This document shows, piece after piece, positions 52,274 to 61,497 of a stretch of 64,000 bases of DNA. The translations under genes and the position numbers were made by a program. The DNA is taken from contig JAQZBR010000009.1 in assembly GCA_029237775.1 (NCBI GenBank), forward strand, positions 129,902 through 193,901, written 5' to 3'. The notes beneath the pieces are model-generated. The model made no database searches. It was not told the DNA's origin and saw only the letters and a program-made list of their open reading frames with translations. The stretch's first letter is position 1. Every line of letters starts with the position of its first letter. The stretch comes from Bacteroidota bacterium. Its GTDB lineage: Bacteria; Bacteroidota; Bacteroidia; 2-12-FULL-35-15.

Positions 52274-52909
52274 TTATAATTTCTTTTTCTGAACCGGACG
52301 AGGATTTTTATCACTCATCTCGGTACGTGTATTGAGATCGTGCGTCTGGTTATGCTGATAATGTTTATCCTTTTTAAATTCCTTAACAGCAGGCGTCTGA
52401 CGTTTAGAAAGATCGATCGGATTTTCTTTTGATTCAACAAGTATATCTTTCCCGAAAACCAAAGCTCCGCGATTATACATCGTATCCACTTTTCTGTCGG
52501 TTAAGAAGATCGCTTCTTTCGGACACGCCTCTTCGCAATCACCGCAGAAAATGCAACGCAGCATGTTGATCTCGTATTTAGCAGCATATTTTTCTTCGCG
52601 ATATAAATTCTCTTCACCCGGCTGACGTTCAGCCGCAGTCATTGTGATCGCTTCGGCAGGACAAGCAACAGCACATAGTCCGCAAGCAGTGCAGCGCTCC
52701 GCTCCATTCTCATCACGCTTTAAAACATGTTGCCCGCGAAATACTCCGCTGAATTCACGTGTCTGTTCCGGATATTTGATTGTTGGTTTCTTTCTGAAGA
52801 AGTGGCTGAAAGTGATCATCATCCCGCTAAAAATAGCAGGCAGATACATTCTTTCAACGAAGGTCATTTCTTTTTTTGAAACAACTTTTGATCTGTTGGT
52901 TAATTGCAT
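52274..52909 (-). CDS. nuoI: NADH-quinone oxidoreductase subunit I (2x[4Fe-4S])
   Basis: A 211-residue peripheral-arm subunit. Two ferredoxin motifs are present: CTACGLCAVACP (about 73-84) and CIFCGDCEEACP (about 118-129). They bind clusters N6a and N6b. The last 50 residues form a polar, histidine- and lysine-rich tail longer than in E. coli NuoI. A mobile-looking element with a four-helix-bundle gene separates it from nuoH. Confidence 0.95.
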   Translation of the reverse strand: MQLTNRSKVVSKKEMTFVERMYLPAIFSGMMITFSHFFRKKPTIKYPEQTREFSGVFRGQHVLKRDENGAERCTACGLCAVACPAEAITMTAAERQPGEENLYREEKYAAKYEINMLRCIFCGDCEEACPKEAIFLTDRKVDTMYNRGALVFGKDILVESKENPIDLSKRQTPAVKEFKKDKHYQHNQTHDLNTRTEMSDKNPRPVQKKKL

Positions 52910-52919
52910 TTTTCTTTTA

Positions 52920-53440
52920 AGTTGGCAGTTGGCAATTGTTCAGTTGGCAAACACTTAAGTTCCCTTTAGATTTAATTACTAACTGTAATTCTTTTATAAT
53001 TATTTACTACTTCCTTTGTATCGCTCAGGATTTTCAATCATGTGATTGATCAGCCTTCCTATTTCTTCTGAGCGATTTAAATAATCGTCATATTTCTCTT
53101 TTGTTATAAATTCACAGGCAAGGGCGAAATCTAACCACACTTGCGTTTCACTGTTTTCCATATCTGCATCCGAACACTTACTTACAAAGTGTGCAGGATA
53201 CAATCTCTTCCTGTAACCTTCACCCACGTTCGAACAAACCGACCTTGATGATCTTCTGATTTGACTCGTAAGGCCGAATTTTTCTTCAGTTGGAAATTTT
53301 AATGATTCTTTATAAATCAGCATCGAAAGATCAAATGCTTTTTTATAAACTTTCAAATCTCTATAACTTCCCATATTTTATTTAAAGAACGAAAATCAAT
53401 CTTTTACAACACTCTTTGCCAACTGACTCTTGCCAACTGC
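52920..53440. mobile_element. Small element with terminal inverted repeats carrying a four-helix-bundle gene
   Basis: The left end (52925-52951) contains GCAGTTGGCAA, 5 nt, TCAGTTGGCAAA with small differences. The right end (53440-53415), read in reverse complement, contains GCAGTTGGCAA, GAG, TCAGTTGGCAAA. The two ends are thus near-identical inverted repeats of about 26 bp, each itself a direct repeat of CAGTTGGCAA. They flank the gene at 53000-53374 and fill the whole nuoI-nuoH gap. No transposase is encoded. The element resembles mobile intervening sequences that carry S23-type genes. Confidence 0.65.
53000..53374 (-). CDS. Four-helix-bundle protein (23S rRNA intervening-sequence / S23 type)
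   Basis: A 124-residue protein with the family pattern: SYRDLKVYKKAFDLSMLIYK near the N-terminus, FPTEEKFGLTSQIRRSSRSVCSNVGEGY in the middle, and a last helix with GRLINHMIENPERY. Relatives are encoded in 23S rRNA intervening sequences, and others act as accessory proteins of diversity-generating retroelements (Avd). Their role is not settled. The gene sits inside the nuo operon between inverted repeats, foreign to complex I. It is likely expressed by read-through of the operon. Confidence 0.88.
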   Translation of the reverse strand: MGSYRDLKVYKKAFDLSMLIYKESLKFPTEEKFGLTSQIRRSSRSVCSNVGEGYRKRLYPAHFVSKCSDADMENSETQVWLDFALACEFITKEKYDDYLNRSEEIGRLINHMIENPERYKGSSK

Positions 53441-53446
53441 TAATTA

Positions 53447-54484
53447 TTAATTCAAACTTCCATTGAAGTACATCACAAATCCTGTTATCACGATATTTAA
53501 AATAGAAAGCGGGATCAGTATCTGCCAGCCCAATCTCATCAGTTGATCATAACGAAACCGCGGTAAAGTCCAGCGAACCCACATGAAGAAGAAGATGAAG
53601 AAGGAAATTTTCATAAACAAAAATACAACTCCCAAAATTGCAAGAACGTTTGGATCATGCACAAATCTTCCTATGAACGGCATGTTGTATCCTCCGAAGT
53701 AGAAAGTCGAAATTACAGCCGATGAAATGAACATGTTGATGTATTCAGCGAATAAGAAAAAACCAAGTTTCATTGAGCTGTACTCCGTGTGATAACCACC
53801 GACTAACTCCGTTTCACACTCAGGCAAATCGAAAGGAGCACGATTGGTCTCAGCAAAAGCACAGATAATAAAGATCAAACAACCAAGAGGTTGAATAAAA
53901 GCATTCCAGTGCCAGCCATGCTGCTGAGCTGCAATTTCTTTCATACTCAATGTTCCCGTTGTCATAACAAGAGCGATGATCGCAAGTCCCATCGCAACCT
54001 CATAGCTGATCATTTGCGAAGAAGCGCGGATACCGCCAAGCAATGAATATTTATTATTTGATGACCACCCTCCGATCATAATCCCATATACACCTAAGGA
54101 AATTACACCAAACAAATAAAGGATCCCAATGTTAAGATCTGTGATCTGTAAAGGATAAACTGTTCCGTTGATCGTTAATGAAGATCCCCATGGGATAACT
54201 ACCCCGGTTAAACATGCAGTTAACATTGCGATCGAAGGACCAAGAATAAACAATGTTTTGTTAGATACAGATGGAATCATCTCTTCCTTCATGAACATCT
54301 TCACTGCATCAGCCAGTGGTTGTAAGATTCCGAAAGGGCCCGCTCTGTCCGGCCCGATACGATCCTGAAGAAAGGCAGCGATCTTACGTTCCGCGTAAGT
54401 ACTGTATGTAGCAACCAAAAGTGTGATCGCAAAGACTGCAAGCACTAAAATTCCTTTGTAAATAAGTAAAGCTGTTAAGGTCAT
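53447..54484 (-). CDS. nuoH: NADH-quinone oxidoreductase subunit H
   Basis: A 345-residue membrane subunit with eight helices. It forms the quinone chamber with NuoB and NuoD. Conserved segments: TYAERKIAAFLQDRIGPDRAGPFG, GGWSSNNKYSLLGGIRASSQMISYEVAMGL, CAFAETNRAPFDLPECETELVGGYHTEYSSMKLG and the C-terminal WVRWTLPRFRYDQLMRLGW. The length fits the family. It starts 10 bp after nuoG. Confidence 0.97.
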   Translation of the reverse strand: MTLTALLIYKGILVLAVFAITLLVATYSTYAERKIAAFLQDRIGPDRAGPFGILQPLADAVKMFMKEEMIPSVSNKTLFILGPSIAMLTACLTGVVIPWGSSLTINGTVYPLQITDLNIGILYLFGVISLGVYGIMIGGWSSNNKYSLLGGIRASSQMISYEVAMGLAIIALVMTTGTLSMKEIAAQQHGWHWNAFIQPLGCLIFIICAFAETNRAPFDLPECETELVGGYHTEYSSMKLGFFLFAEYINMFISSAVISTFYFGGYNMPFIGRFVHDPNVLAILGVVFLFMKISFFIFFFMWVRWTLPRFRYDQLMRLGWQILIPLSILNIVITGFVMYFNGSLN

Positions 54485-54494
54485 GATTTAATGT

Positions 54495-55487
54495 TTATTT
54501 AAGCGCAGAAAGCTGTTTTTGCTGTTTCTGTACATCAAGTTTCAATTGCGCTAAATTCTCATAATGATTCGCTGAGATCACCGATTGACGTTCAATATGA
54601 CGAGGTCCTTCGATTGTCCAGTCGTGAATATTTTTCTTTTCAAAACGACATTCATTACAGATCCAGTCTTCCACTTCACCCCACACATTTTTGCGTGCTG
54701 TAACACGAAGTACTTCAGTTCCTTTTAACCATAATGCAACCTTACCTGAACACTTCGTACAACCGCGGTGAGCATCCATTGGTTTTGTGAACCATACGCG
54801 GCTCTTGAAACGGAATGTTCTGTCGGTTAATGCACCAACCGGACAAACATCAATAACATTTCCTGAGAAATCATTCGTGATAACATTTTTGATATATGTG
54901 CTGATCTCAGAAACATCTCCTCTATTCATCACACCATGTACGCGTGTGTCAGTGATCTGATCAGCTGTTTTCACACAACGGTAGCAAAGAATGCAGCGCG
55001 TCATATGAAGCTTAATGTATGGACCAATATCAATTTGCTGGAAAGTTCTGCGTTTAAAATCATAACGCGTTTTTGCCATTCCATGACCATAACCTAAGTT
55101 CTGAAGGTCGCATTCTCCCGCCTGATCGCAGATCGGACAATCAAGAGGATGATTGATCAGTAAAAATTCAACAACACCTTTACGTGCTTCAAGAACATCG
55201 GGAGAAGTTAAATTCTGAACTTCCATTCCGTCCATCACATTCGTTCTGCAGCTTGCAACAGGCTTAGGCATTGGACGGGGATCCTTTTCAGAACCTTTTG
55301 TCACCTTAACAATGCATGTACGGCAATAACCACCGCTTGTTTTAAGTTTTGAATAATAGCACATGGTCGGAGGTGCAATGTTTGCTCCGACATAGTCTTT
55401 ATCTTCCACGATCATACGTGCAGCCTGCAGGATTGTTGTCCCGTCAGGTACCTCGATCATATGTCCGTCTATCGTTACTTTAGCCAT
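54495..55487 (-). CDS. nuoG: NADH-quinone oxidoreductase subunit G, short form
   Basis: A 330-residue version. The N-terminal 2Fe-2S domain has CYYSKLKTSGGYCRTCIVKV and a following cysteine in ASCRTNV. The His-Cys N5 motif is HPLDCPICDQAGECDL. The N4 4Fe-4S motif is CILCYRC plus VCPVGAL. A remnant Fe4S4 segment (CTKCSGK and CNEC) follows near 242-280. The large molybdopterin-fold domain of E. coli NuoG (about 900 residues) is absent. From memory, short NuoG forms are the rule in Bacteroidota, so this is probably functional. A TPR gene separates it from nuoF. Confidence 0.92.
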   Translation of the reverse strand: MAKVTIDGHMIEVPDGTTILQAARMIVEDKDYVGANIAPPTMCYYSKLKTSGGYCRTCIVKVTKGSEKDPRPMPKPVASCRTNVMDGMEVQNLTSPDVLEARKGVVEFLLINHPLDCPICDQAGECDLQNLGYGHGMAKTRYDFKRRTFQQIDIGPYIKLHMTRCILCYRCVKTADQITDTRVHGVMNRGDVSEISTYIKNVITNDFSGNVIDVCPVGALTDRTFRFKSRVWFTKPMDAHRGCTKCSGKVALWLKGTEVLRVTARKNVWGEVEDWICNECRFEKKNIHDWTIEGPRHIERQSVISANHYENLAQLKLDVQKQQKQLSALK

Positions 55488-55534
55488 TTTGTATTTAAGT
55501 CAAAAGTTAATGCTGTAAAGCGATTTCTGTTTTG

Positions 55535-55960
55535 TTATTCAAAACTCTGAAGATCCTTCAAAGCTTTGTCCATGTTAGTAGCATCAAAACCTTTGGATCG
55601 GAACGCTTCAAAATCTGTTTTGATCATCTCCTTCCAGCTCATTGTTTCACTGAACGGTTTCCCGTAATACTTTCTATAGATTGAAATTGCATCATCATAA
55701 TTTCCGGAAAGCAGGTATGCATGCGCTAAATTCCCTTGCAGATAATAATTTTCATCATCCAGCGCAAGTCCTTCTTTGCATGATTTAATTGCTGCTTCAA
55801 AGTCTTTCTTCTCTATTTGTTCCCATGCAATATTCGCCAACTCTAATGCCTTTCTTGTGTTATCTGCTTCCAGTTCCATATGGGCATCGTTTCCCTGTTC
55901 CTGGGCTGTAAGGCCCAAACCAGAAACAATTACAAATAATATAAGAATGCACTTTTTCAT
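55535..55960 (-). CDS. Secreted TPR protein within the nuo operon
   Basis: A 141-residue protein with a signal peptide (1-19, ending GLTAQ). Two to three TPR helices pairs follow (about 36-110): ALELANIAWEQIEKKDFEAAIKSCKEGLALDDENYYLQGNLAHAYLLSGNYDDAISIYRKYYGK. It is expected in the periplasm, whereas NuoF and NuoG are cytoplasmic. It directly abuts nuoF and lies 47 bp before nuoG. It may be an assembly helper or an unrelated passenger; the sequence does not decide. Confidence 0.8.
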   Translation of the reverse strand: MKKCILILFVIVSGLGLTAQEQGNDAHMELEADNTRKALELANIAWEQIEKKDFEAAIKSCKEGLALDDENYYLQGNLAHAYLLSGNYDDAISIYRKYYGKPFSETMSWKEMIKTDFEAFRSKGFDATNMDKALKDLQSFE

Positions 55961-57298
55961 TTAAGCGAGCTGATGAACGTTATAATAGTGTTTAACATCT
56001 TTAATCCCCTGTGGATTTTTGATATACTCTTCAAACTCTGCACGGAAGTGACGGATAGCGCTTGCTACGGGCCATGCAGCTGCATCACCTAAAGGACAAA
56101 TTGTATTTCCTTCGATCTTGCGCTGAATATCCCAAAGCAGATCAATGTCGCTTGGCTTTCCGTGGCCTTCAATAATTCTGTGTAAGATTTTTTCCATCCA
56201 GCCTGTTCCTTCACGGCATGGAGAACATTGTCCGCAGCTTTCGTGATGATAGAAACGTGCAAATGTGTAAAGATTTTTTACGATGCTTGTTGTCTCATCA
56301 TAAACAATGAACCCACCGGAACCAAGCATAGTGCCTGTTGCAAAACCACCTTCGCTTAATGATTCATACGACATCAAACGAGGTTCGCCTTTATCATTCT
56401 TTAAGATAAGCTCTGCAGGCAAGATCGGAACAGATGAACCACCTGCCACAACAGCTTTTAATTTTTTACCGTTAAGAATTCCACCGCAATATTCATCTGA
56501 ATAGATAAACTCTTCAACAGGTAATCCTAATTCAATTTCGTAAGTACCGGGTTTATTGATGTGCCCCGAAGCAGAGATCAATTTTGTTCCTGTGCTTCTT
56601 CCTATACCGATCTTAGCATACTCGTCTCCACCCATCATCACGATTGGACAAACAGCTGCAATCGTTTCAACGTTATTCACAACTGTCGGACGGCCCCACA
56701 ATCCCGCAACAGCAGGGAATGGCGGTTTGATACGCGGGTTTCCGCGTTTGCCTTCTAATGATTCAAGTAAGGCTGTTTCTTCTCCGCAGATGTAAGCACC
56801 TGCTCCGACCTGAACATAAAGATCAAGTGAATAGTTTGTTCCTAAAATATTTTGTCCGAGGTAACCCGCTGCGTACGCCTCTTCTATTGCTGTTTCCAGT
56901 ATGCGTGCAACGTAAAAATATTCACCGCGGATATAGATGTAAGATGATTTTGCACCCAATGCATAACTCGAAGTGATCATTCCTTCAATTAACGCATGCG
57001 GGATCTTCTCCATTAAATAACGATCCTTGAACGTACCCGGCTCTGATTCATCTGCATTACACACGAGATGGCGATCAACACCTTCTGGCTTTGCAAGAAA
57101 GCTCCATTTCATCCCGGTTGGGAACCCTGCACCACCGCGGCCTCTGAGACCAGACTTCTTCACCTCTTCCACAACATCGTTTGGAGTCATTGATTTCAAT
57201 GCTTTCTCAACCGATGCATAACCGCCATTTTCCTTGTACACCTGAAGTGTATGGATATTAGGAACGTTGACGTGCTGTATTAGTAATTTTTTACCCAT
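55961..57298 (-). CDS. nuoF: NADH-quinone oxidoreductase subunit F (NADH-binding)
   Basis: A 445-residue flavoprotein that oxidises NADH. The nucleotide-binding motif GRGGAGFPTGMKW is near residue 53. The FMN region has CNADESEPGTFKDR, YICGEETALLES and RGNPRIKPPFPA. The N3 cluster motif is ESCGQCSPCREGT near 356, with a fourth cysteine in TICPLGDAA. The length is standard. It overlaps nuoE by 1 bp. Confidence 0.97.
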   Translation of the reverse strand: MGKKLLIQHVNVPNIHTLQVYKENGGYASVEKALKSMTPNDVVEEVKKSGLRGRGGAGFPTGMKWSFLAKPEGVDRHLVCNADESEPGTFKDRYLMEKIPHALIEGMITSSYALGAKSSYIYIRGEYFYVARILETAIEEAYAAGYLGQNILGTNYSLDLYVQVGAGAYICGEETALLESLEGKRGNPRIKPPFPAVAGLWGRPTVVNNVETIAAVCPIVMMGGDEYAKIGIGRSTGTKLISASGHINKPGTYEIELGLPVEEFIYSDEYCGGILNGKKLKAVVAGGSSVPILPAELILKNDKGEPRLMSYESLSEGGFATGTMLGSGGFIVYDETTSIVKNLYTFARFYHHESCGQCSPCREGTGWMEKILHRIIEGHGKPSDIDLLWDIQRKIEGNTICPLGDAAAWPVASAIRHFRAEFEEYIKNPQGIKDVKHYYNVHQLA

Positions 57299-57837
57299 TA
57301 TAATGTGTTCTTATAATCAAGATCAGTGTAACTTCTTTGTTTGCCTAAAGAGCGATAATCATCGATCAGTGAATCAACTTTATCAAGCGTTAAATTTTCA
57401 TGATATGAAGCTCCAACCTGCATCATTGGAGCGCTTCCGCAGCTTCCCAGACACTCAACAGTTTTTAAAGTAAACATTCCGTCAGGAGTAGTTTCGCCCT
57501 CTTTAATGTTCAATCTTTTTTCAATATGTCTCACAACATCTTCGGCACCACGCACCCAGCAAGAAGATGTTCTGCAGATCTCCAGCAAACATTTTCCAAC
57601 CGGCTTTAAATTGAACATGGAATAAAAAGATGCAACTTCATAAACCTCCACAGGCTTTATCTTTAAGATAGACGCAACATAATCCATGGTTTCAGGACTC
57701 AGCCATCCGCCAAATTCTGCTTGAGCAATATGAAGAATAGGGATCAGTGAAGATTTCGACTTATCAGACGGATAACGACTGATGATCTTATTCACTGTTG
57801 CTAATGTTTCTTCGTTAAATTTCGTTTCCTGTGACAT
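57298..57837 (-). CDS. nuoE: NADH-quinone oxidoreductase subunit E
   Basis: A 179-residue thioredoxin-fold subunit that binds cluster N1a. The ligand cysteines lie in CRTSSCW (about 87-93) and VECLGSCGSAP (about 127-137). The N-terminal helical part has PILHIAQAEFGGWLSPETM. The protein pairs with NuoF. A gene of unknown function (57855-58703) separates it from nuoD. Confidence 0.96.
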   Translation of the reverse strand: MSQETKFNEETLATVNKIISRYPSDKSKSSLIPILHIAQAEFGGWLSPETMDYVASILKIKPVEVYEVASFYSMFNLKPVGKCLLEICRTSSCWVRGAEDVVRHIEKRLNIKEGETTPDGMFTLKTVECLGSCGSAPMMQVGASYHENLTLDKVDSLIDDYRSLGKQRSYTDLDYKNTL

Positions 57838-57854
57838 TATAACTCTATAAACAA

Positions 57855-58703
57855 TTATTGACCGTACGTTTTGTTTTCTTTTATTTTCACCAGTGATTTT
57901 TGATTGAATCCTTTGGTTCCGGCCATGAAAAACAAGGCACGTCCATCATCTGCAGAATGAACCAGAAACATGTAAGCGCCAGCCTGGTATTCCGCTGGAA
58001 CAACATAAGCAACACCTTTCTTCTTTTCAGTAATTGCTTTGGAAATATCTTCTTTGGAAACAATTTTGAATTTGCCCGGACTGTACGCGGCTTTCATGTC
58101 AGCCTGATCAGTACCTTCTTTCAGATCAGTTTCAGCTATCCACAATTCCTGTGTAAGAATGTCTTTATTATTGATCGTGGCTACTTTCCAACCACCCAGC
58201 ATTTTATCATTCAGGTTAGGCAACATCATAACCGCATTGATCTGGGCAACTTCACGTGTAAGCTCTGCAGCCGGGCTAACCTCCTCTAGATCATGGTCGA
58301 TGAAACTATATGCCATGCCATCTGCAGGCTTCAGCCTTTTAATCTTTTTTACATTTTCAAGGATCATCAACATGTCCCCTACCTGGAACGTACGTGTGCT
58401 ACCGCTTGCTTTGTAGGTTACCCATGTTGGATTATCTGTCATGTACATCATCACAAAATTCTCAGGGTTTGCCTTAACAAATGTTTCAAGCTCTGAACGT
58501 TTAATAATATTGAATTTACTCACTTTCCAGGAAGAAGCGAGGATTGAAGCAACTTCCTTGTTAGAACTTTCATCATCACTCAGCGCAACAGTTAATGTGG
58601 AGCTTTTTAGCTTCGCAACATCAGCGGCTTTGCAATTTGTAAATTGTGCCGACAAGCTTGCGGCATTCATTGCGAGAAATAAAAACAGTGCTGTTCTTTT
58701 CAT
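57855..58703 (-). CDS. Secreted protein of unknown function within the nuo operon
   Basis: A 282-residue protein with a signal peptide (1-19, ending SLSAQ). I do not recognise a family. The mature part alternates strands and helices with no cysteine motif beyond one residue (FTNCKAADV). A first unit (about 30-165) has VGDMLMILENVKKIKRLKP and a second (about 170-282) has VSKEDISKAITEKKKGVAYVVPAEY and DDGRALFFMAGTKGFNQKSL. The 17-bp and 8-bp gaps to nuoE and nuoD show that it is part of the operon. Its periplasmic location makes a direct role in the NADH arm unlikely. Confidence 0.75.
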   Translation of the reverse strand: MKRTALFLFLAMNAASLSAQFTNCKAADVAKLKSSTLTVALSDDESSNKEVASILASSWKVSKFNIIKRSELETFVKANPENFVMMYMTDNPTWVTYKASGSTRTFQVGDMLMILENVKKIKRLKPADGMAYSFIDHDLEEVSPAAELTREVAQINAVMMLPNLNDKMLGGWKVATINNKDILTQELWIAETDLKEGTDQADMKAAYSPGKFKIVSKEDISKAITEKKKGVAYVVPAEYQAGAYMFLVHSADDGRALFFMAGTKGFNQKSLVKIKENKTYGQ

Positions 58704-58711
58704 AATGATTT

Positions 58712-59962
58712 TTATGCGTCCAATTCTCCCGCGATCACATTCATACTACTCATTGTAAGGATAGCATCCGACAGGAATGTTCCTTTGATCATATCTGTGT
58801 AAGCCTGATAATAAATAAAACAAGGCCTGCGTAAATGCATTCTGTATGGTGTTCTTCCACCATCGCTGATCAGATAAAAACCAAGCTCACCATTACCGCC
58901 TTCAACACAATGGTAAACTTCCCCAACAGGAACATCGGATTCACCCATTACAATTTTAAAGTGATAGATCAATGCTTCCATGTTATTATAAACTTCCTGT
59001 TTCGGAGGCAGGAAAAACTCAGGAACGTCAGCATGGAAAACACCTTCTGGCTCCTTCCTCACTTTTTCAATTGCCTGTTTTATGATGCTTACACTCTGCC
59101 ACATCTCTTCCTGACGAACCATGAAGCGATCATAGGTATCACCTTGAGTTCCTACAGGTACAGTAAATTCAAACTCTTCGTAAGAGCAATATGGATTCAT
59201 GACACGCACATCATAATCAACACCTGCTGCACGCAGGTTAGGTCCTGTAAATCCATAACCTAAAGCCTTTTCCGCAGTGATCGGACCACAGTTAATTGTC
59301 CGATCCATAAAGATCCTGTTGCGCATTAAAAGGTTTTCAAACTCTTTTAATTTGCCGGGGAATTCGTTTAAAAATTTATCCAATAATGCCCACGCTTTCG
59401 GAGAGAAATCTCTTTCCAATCCTCCAATACGACCAATATTAGTGGTTAAGCGCGCACCACATAACTCTTCGAAAATATCGTAGATGCTCTCACGCTGCTG
59501 GAAAATGTAAAGGAATCCGGTCATAGCTCCGGTATCAACGCCAATTACACTGTTGCAAATAATATGATCTGCAATTCGCGCAAGCTCCATGATGATCACA
59601 CGCAGGTACTGAACACGTTTCGGGATCTCAAGCTTCAGAAGCTTTTCAACCGTCATGTGCCATCCAAGATTATTAATAGGCGAAGAGCAATAATTCATCC
59701 GGTCCGTTAGAACCGTGATCTGGTAATATGGTCTGCGCTCAGCAATTTTTTCGAAAGCACGGTGAATATATCCAATTGTGGATTCACCTTCCATGATGAT
59801 CTCACCATCCATTTTGAGGACGTTCTGGAAAATTCCATGTGTTGCAGGATGTGTTGGTCCGAGGTTAAGAGTTGTAAACTCATTTGGCGCCAACTGCTCA
59901 TTTCCGGTAGTGTGCGGAATGTTTCCCTGGTTTACTTTATCTACTTTGTTTTTTACACTCAT
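58712..59962 (-). CDS. nuoD: NADH-quinone oxidoreductase subunit D
   Basis: A 416-residue subunit that forms the quinone site with NuoB and resembles the hydrogenase large subunit. Conserved parts: [59 protein letters not shown], and the C-terminal [21 protein letters not shown]. NuoC is a separate gene here, not fused as in E. coli. The length is standard. Confidence 0.97.
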   Translation of the reverse strand: MSVKNKVDKVNQGNIPHTTGNEQLAPNEFTTLNLGPTHPATHGIFQNVLKMDGEIIMEGESTIGYIHRAFEKIAERRPYYQITVLTDRMNYCSSPINNLGWHMTVEKLLKLEIPKRVQYLRVIIMELARIADHIICNSVIGVDTGAMTGFLYIFQQRESIYDIFEELCGARLTTNIGRIGGLERDFSPKAWALLDKFLNEFPGKLKEFENLLMRNRIFMDRTINCGPITAEKALGYGFTGPNLRAAGVDYDVRVMNPYCSYEEFEFTVPVGTQGDTYDRFMVRQEEMWQSVSIIKQAIEKVRKEPEGVFHADVPEFFLPPKQEVYNNMEALIYHFKIVMGESDVPVGEVYHCVEGGNGELGFYLISDGGRTPYRMHLRRPCFIYYQAYTDMIKGTFLSDAILTMSSMNVIAGELDA

Positions 59963-60006
59963 CTTTCTTTTTATTGCAAAGGCTTAAATAAGAAATGCCA
60001 ATCAAT

Positions 60007-60513
60007 TTATCTTCCGAACATTTTATCATCCTTATCTTCACGGGTTCCATCTTCTAATGGGTATTCCTTTCGCATCGGATGATAGGTCATCTCATCCATG
60101 TTTAAAATACGTTTCAAATTCGGATGTCCCTTGAAGATGATCCCGAAGAAATCATACTCCTGGCGTTCCATCCAGTTTGCTGTAGGATATAAAGTTGTGA
60201 TTGTAGGAAGTGTAGGATCGGAAACAGGGAAAAAAGTCTTTAATCGAATGCGCAGATTTTTAGGAAGATTATGCAGCTGATACATAACACCAAGTTCTTG
60301 TCCTTTGTTATCAGGATAATGCAATCCGCACATTGTGGTCAGAAATCCGAAGGCAAGCTCTTCATCTTCTTTTAAAAACTTCAGTACGTCATAAATTGCA
60401 TCTCTGCGAATTACATAAACTGGAAAATCATAATGCTGTTCCGCTGAAACTATTGCGTCTCCAAACTTTGATTTGAGCTTATCACCTACTGTGGTTAAAA
60501 GTGTGTTCTCCAT
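60007..60513 (-). CDS. nuoC: NADH-quinone oxidoreductase subunit C
   Basis: A 168-residue subunit of the 30-kDa family. FLTTMCGLHYPDNKGQELGVMYQLHN, IRLKTFFPVSDPTLPTITTLYPTANWMERQEYDFFGIIFKGHPNLKRILNMDEMTYHPMRKEYPL is the conserved core. It lacks the fusion to NuoD. It starts 2 bp after the nuoB stop. Confidence 0.96.
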   Translation of the reverse strand: MENTLLTTVGDKLKSKFGDAIVSAEQHYDFPVYVIRRDAIYDVLKFLKEDEELAFGFLTTMCGLHYPDNKGQELGVMYQLHNLPKNLRIRLKTFFPVSDPTLPTITTLYPTANWMERQEYDFFGIIFKGHPNLKRILNMDEMTYHPMRKEYPLEDGTREDKDDKMFGR

Positions 60514-60515
60514 AT

Positions 60516-61076
60516 TTATTCGATACCGTATTTAGCAAGTAAAGCTTTGTATTCAGGTGTATCTCTTCTTCTTATAGATTCCGACTCAACTAATTTTTGA
60601 ATTTGCATGATTCCATCCAACACCTGCTCAGGACGCGGAGGACAGCCCGGAATATAAACATCCACCGGGATTATCCTGTCGATTCCCTGAAGAACACTGT
60701 ATGTATCAAACACGCCACCGCTGGAAGCACATGCTCCCATAGATAAAACCCATTTTGGTTCAGCCATTTGCTCGTATACCTGGCGGAGAACCGGAGCCAT
60801 TTTTTTAGAAATGGTTCCCATTACCATCAGTAGATCTGCCTGACGTGGTGAAAAGCTCAAACGTTCAGCTCCAAAACGGCCTAGATCGTAGGTTGACGCC
60901 ATTGTCGCCATAAATTCAATTCCGCAGCATGACGTTGCGAAAGGTAAGGGCCATAGAGAATTCGCACGTGCCATTCCTACAACCTTGTCAATTCGTGTAG
61001 CAAAAAATCCCGGACCTTCAACTCCCGGAGGAGCATCTGCATCAAGATTTACTTTTTTACTTTCTTCGTTTGCCAT
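60516..61076 (-). CDS. nuoB: NADH-quinone oxidoreductase subunit B
   Basis: A 186-residue subunit that binds the terminal cluster N2. The tandem cysteines are in [15 protein letters not shown], with further ligands in [11 protein letters not shown] and [10 protein letters not shown]. The N-terminal 30 residues are variable. A GldM-like gene separates it from nuoA. Confidence 0.97.
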   Translation of the reverse strand: MANEESKKVNLDADAPPGVEGPGFFATRIDKVVGMARANSLWPLPFATSCCGIEFMATMASTYDLGRFGAERLSFSPRQADLLMVMGTISKKMAPVLRQVYEQMAEPKWVLSMGACASSGGVFDTYSVLQGIDRIIPVDVYIPGCPPRPEQVLDGIMQIQKLVESESIRRRDTPEYKALLAKYGIE

Positions 61077-61103
61077 TTTATTTCTTTCCGGAAGAGTCTT
61101 CCA

Positions 61104-61496
61104 TTAATTTAATGTGATAATCATTCCATTTACTTTCCTCGCCTCTTTGCCACTCTGCACTATTTGAACGGCATCTATCACCACTTTATTACCCATTTTC
61201 TTGTCTTTATGAAGCTTTTCTATCGATTCTATCGCCTGTTTACTGAAGGCATTTCCTCTTGAAGGATACTCTATCTGAACAGTATCTTTTTTTTCTGCTT
61301 TTTGAATCGTAAGTATGTAAGAATTAACGCTTACGGTTTTGTCAATCGCAGTCAATTCTTTTTTACAGGACATAAACTCATCCCAGGTCATGGTGCAGTT
61401 ACCCATTTTACCTCCAAAAGAATACAAGGGCTTTTCCTTTTGAGAGAAAGCTGTTATTGTAAAGGTTAGCATTAAAATAGTAAGCAAGTTTTTCAT
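61104..61496 (-). CDS. Exported protein with GldM C-terminal-like domain, in the nuo operon
   Basis: The start is set at the second ATG, 61496 (MKNLLTILMLTFTITAFSQ), a good signal peptide; 130 residues. After it, the sequence (FGGKMGNCTMTWDEFMSCKKELTAI, V.SYILTIQK, FSKQAIESIEKLHKDKKMGNKVVIDAVQIVQSGKEARKVNGMIITL) follows the pattern of the GldM C-terminal domain: a V.SF strand, a helix with F...Q...I, then G..V.....I....G..R. GldM is a T9SS core protein; this small relative probably lies in the periplasm. Its position between nuoA and nuoB is unexpected. The domain call is by eye. Confidence 0.6.
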   Translation of the reverse strand: MKNLLTILMLTFTITAFSQKEKPLYSFGGKMGNCTMTWDEFMSCKKELTAIDKTVSVNSYILTIQKAEKKDTVQIEYPSRGNAFSKQAIESIEKLHKDKKMGNKVVIDAVQIVQSGKEARKVNGMIITLN

Positions 61497-61497
61497 C

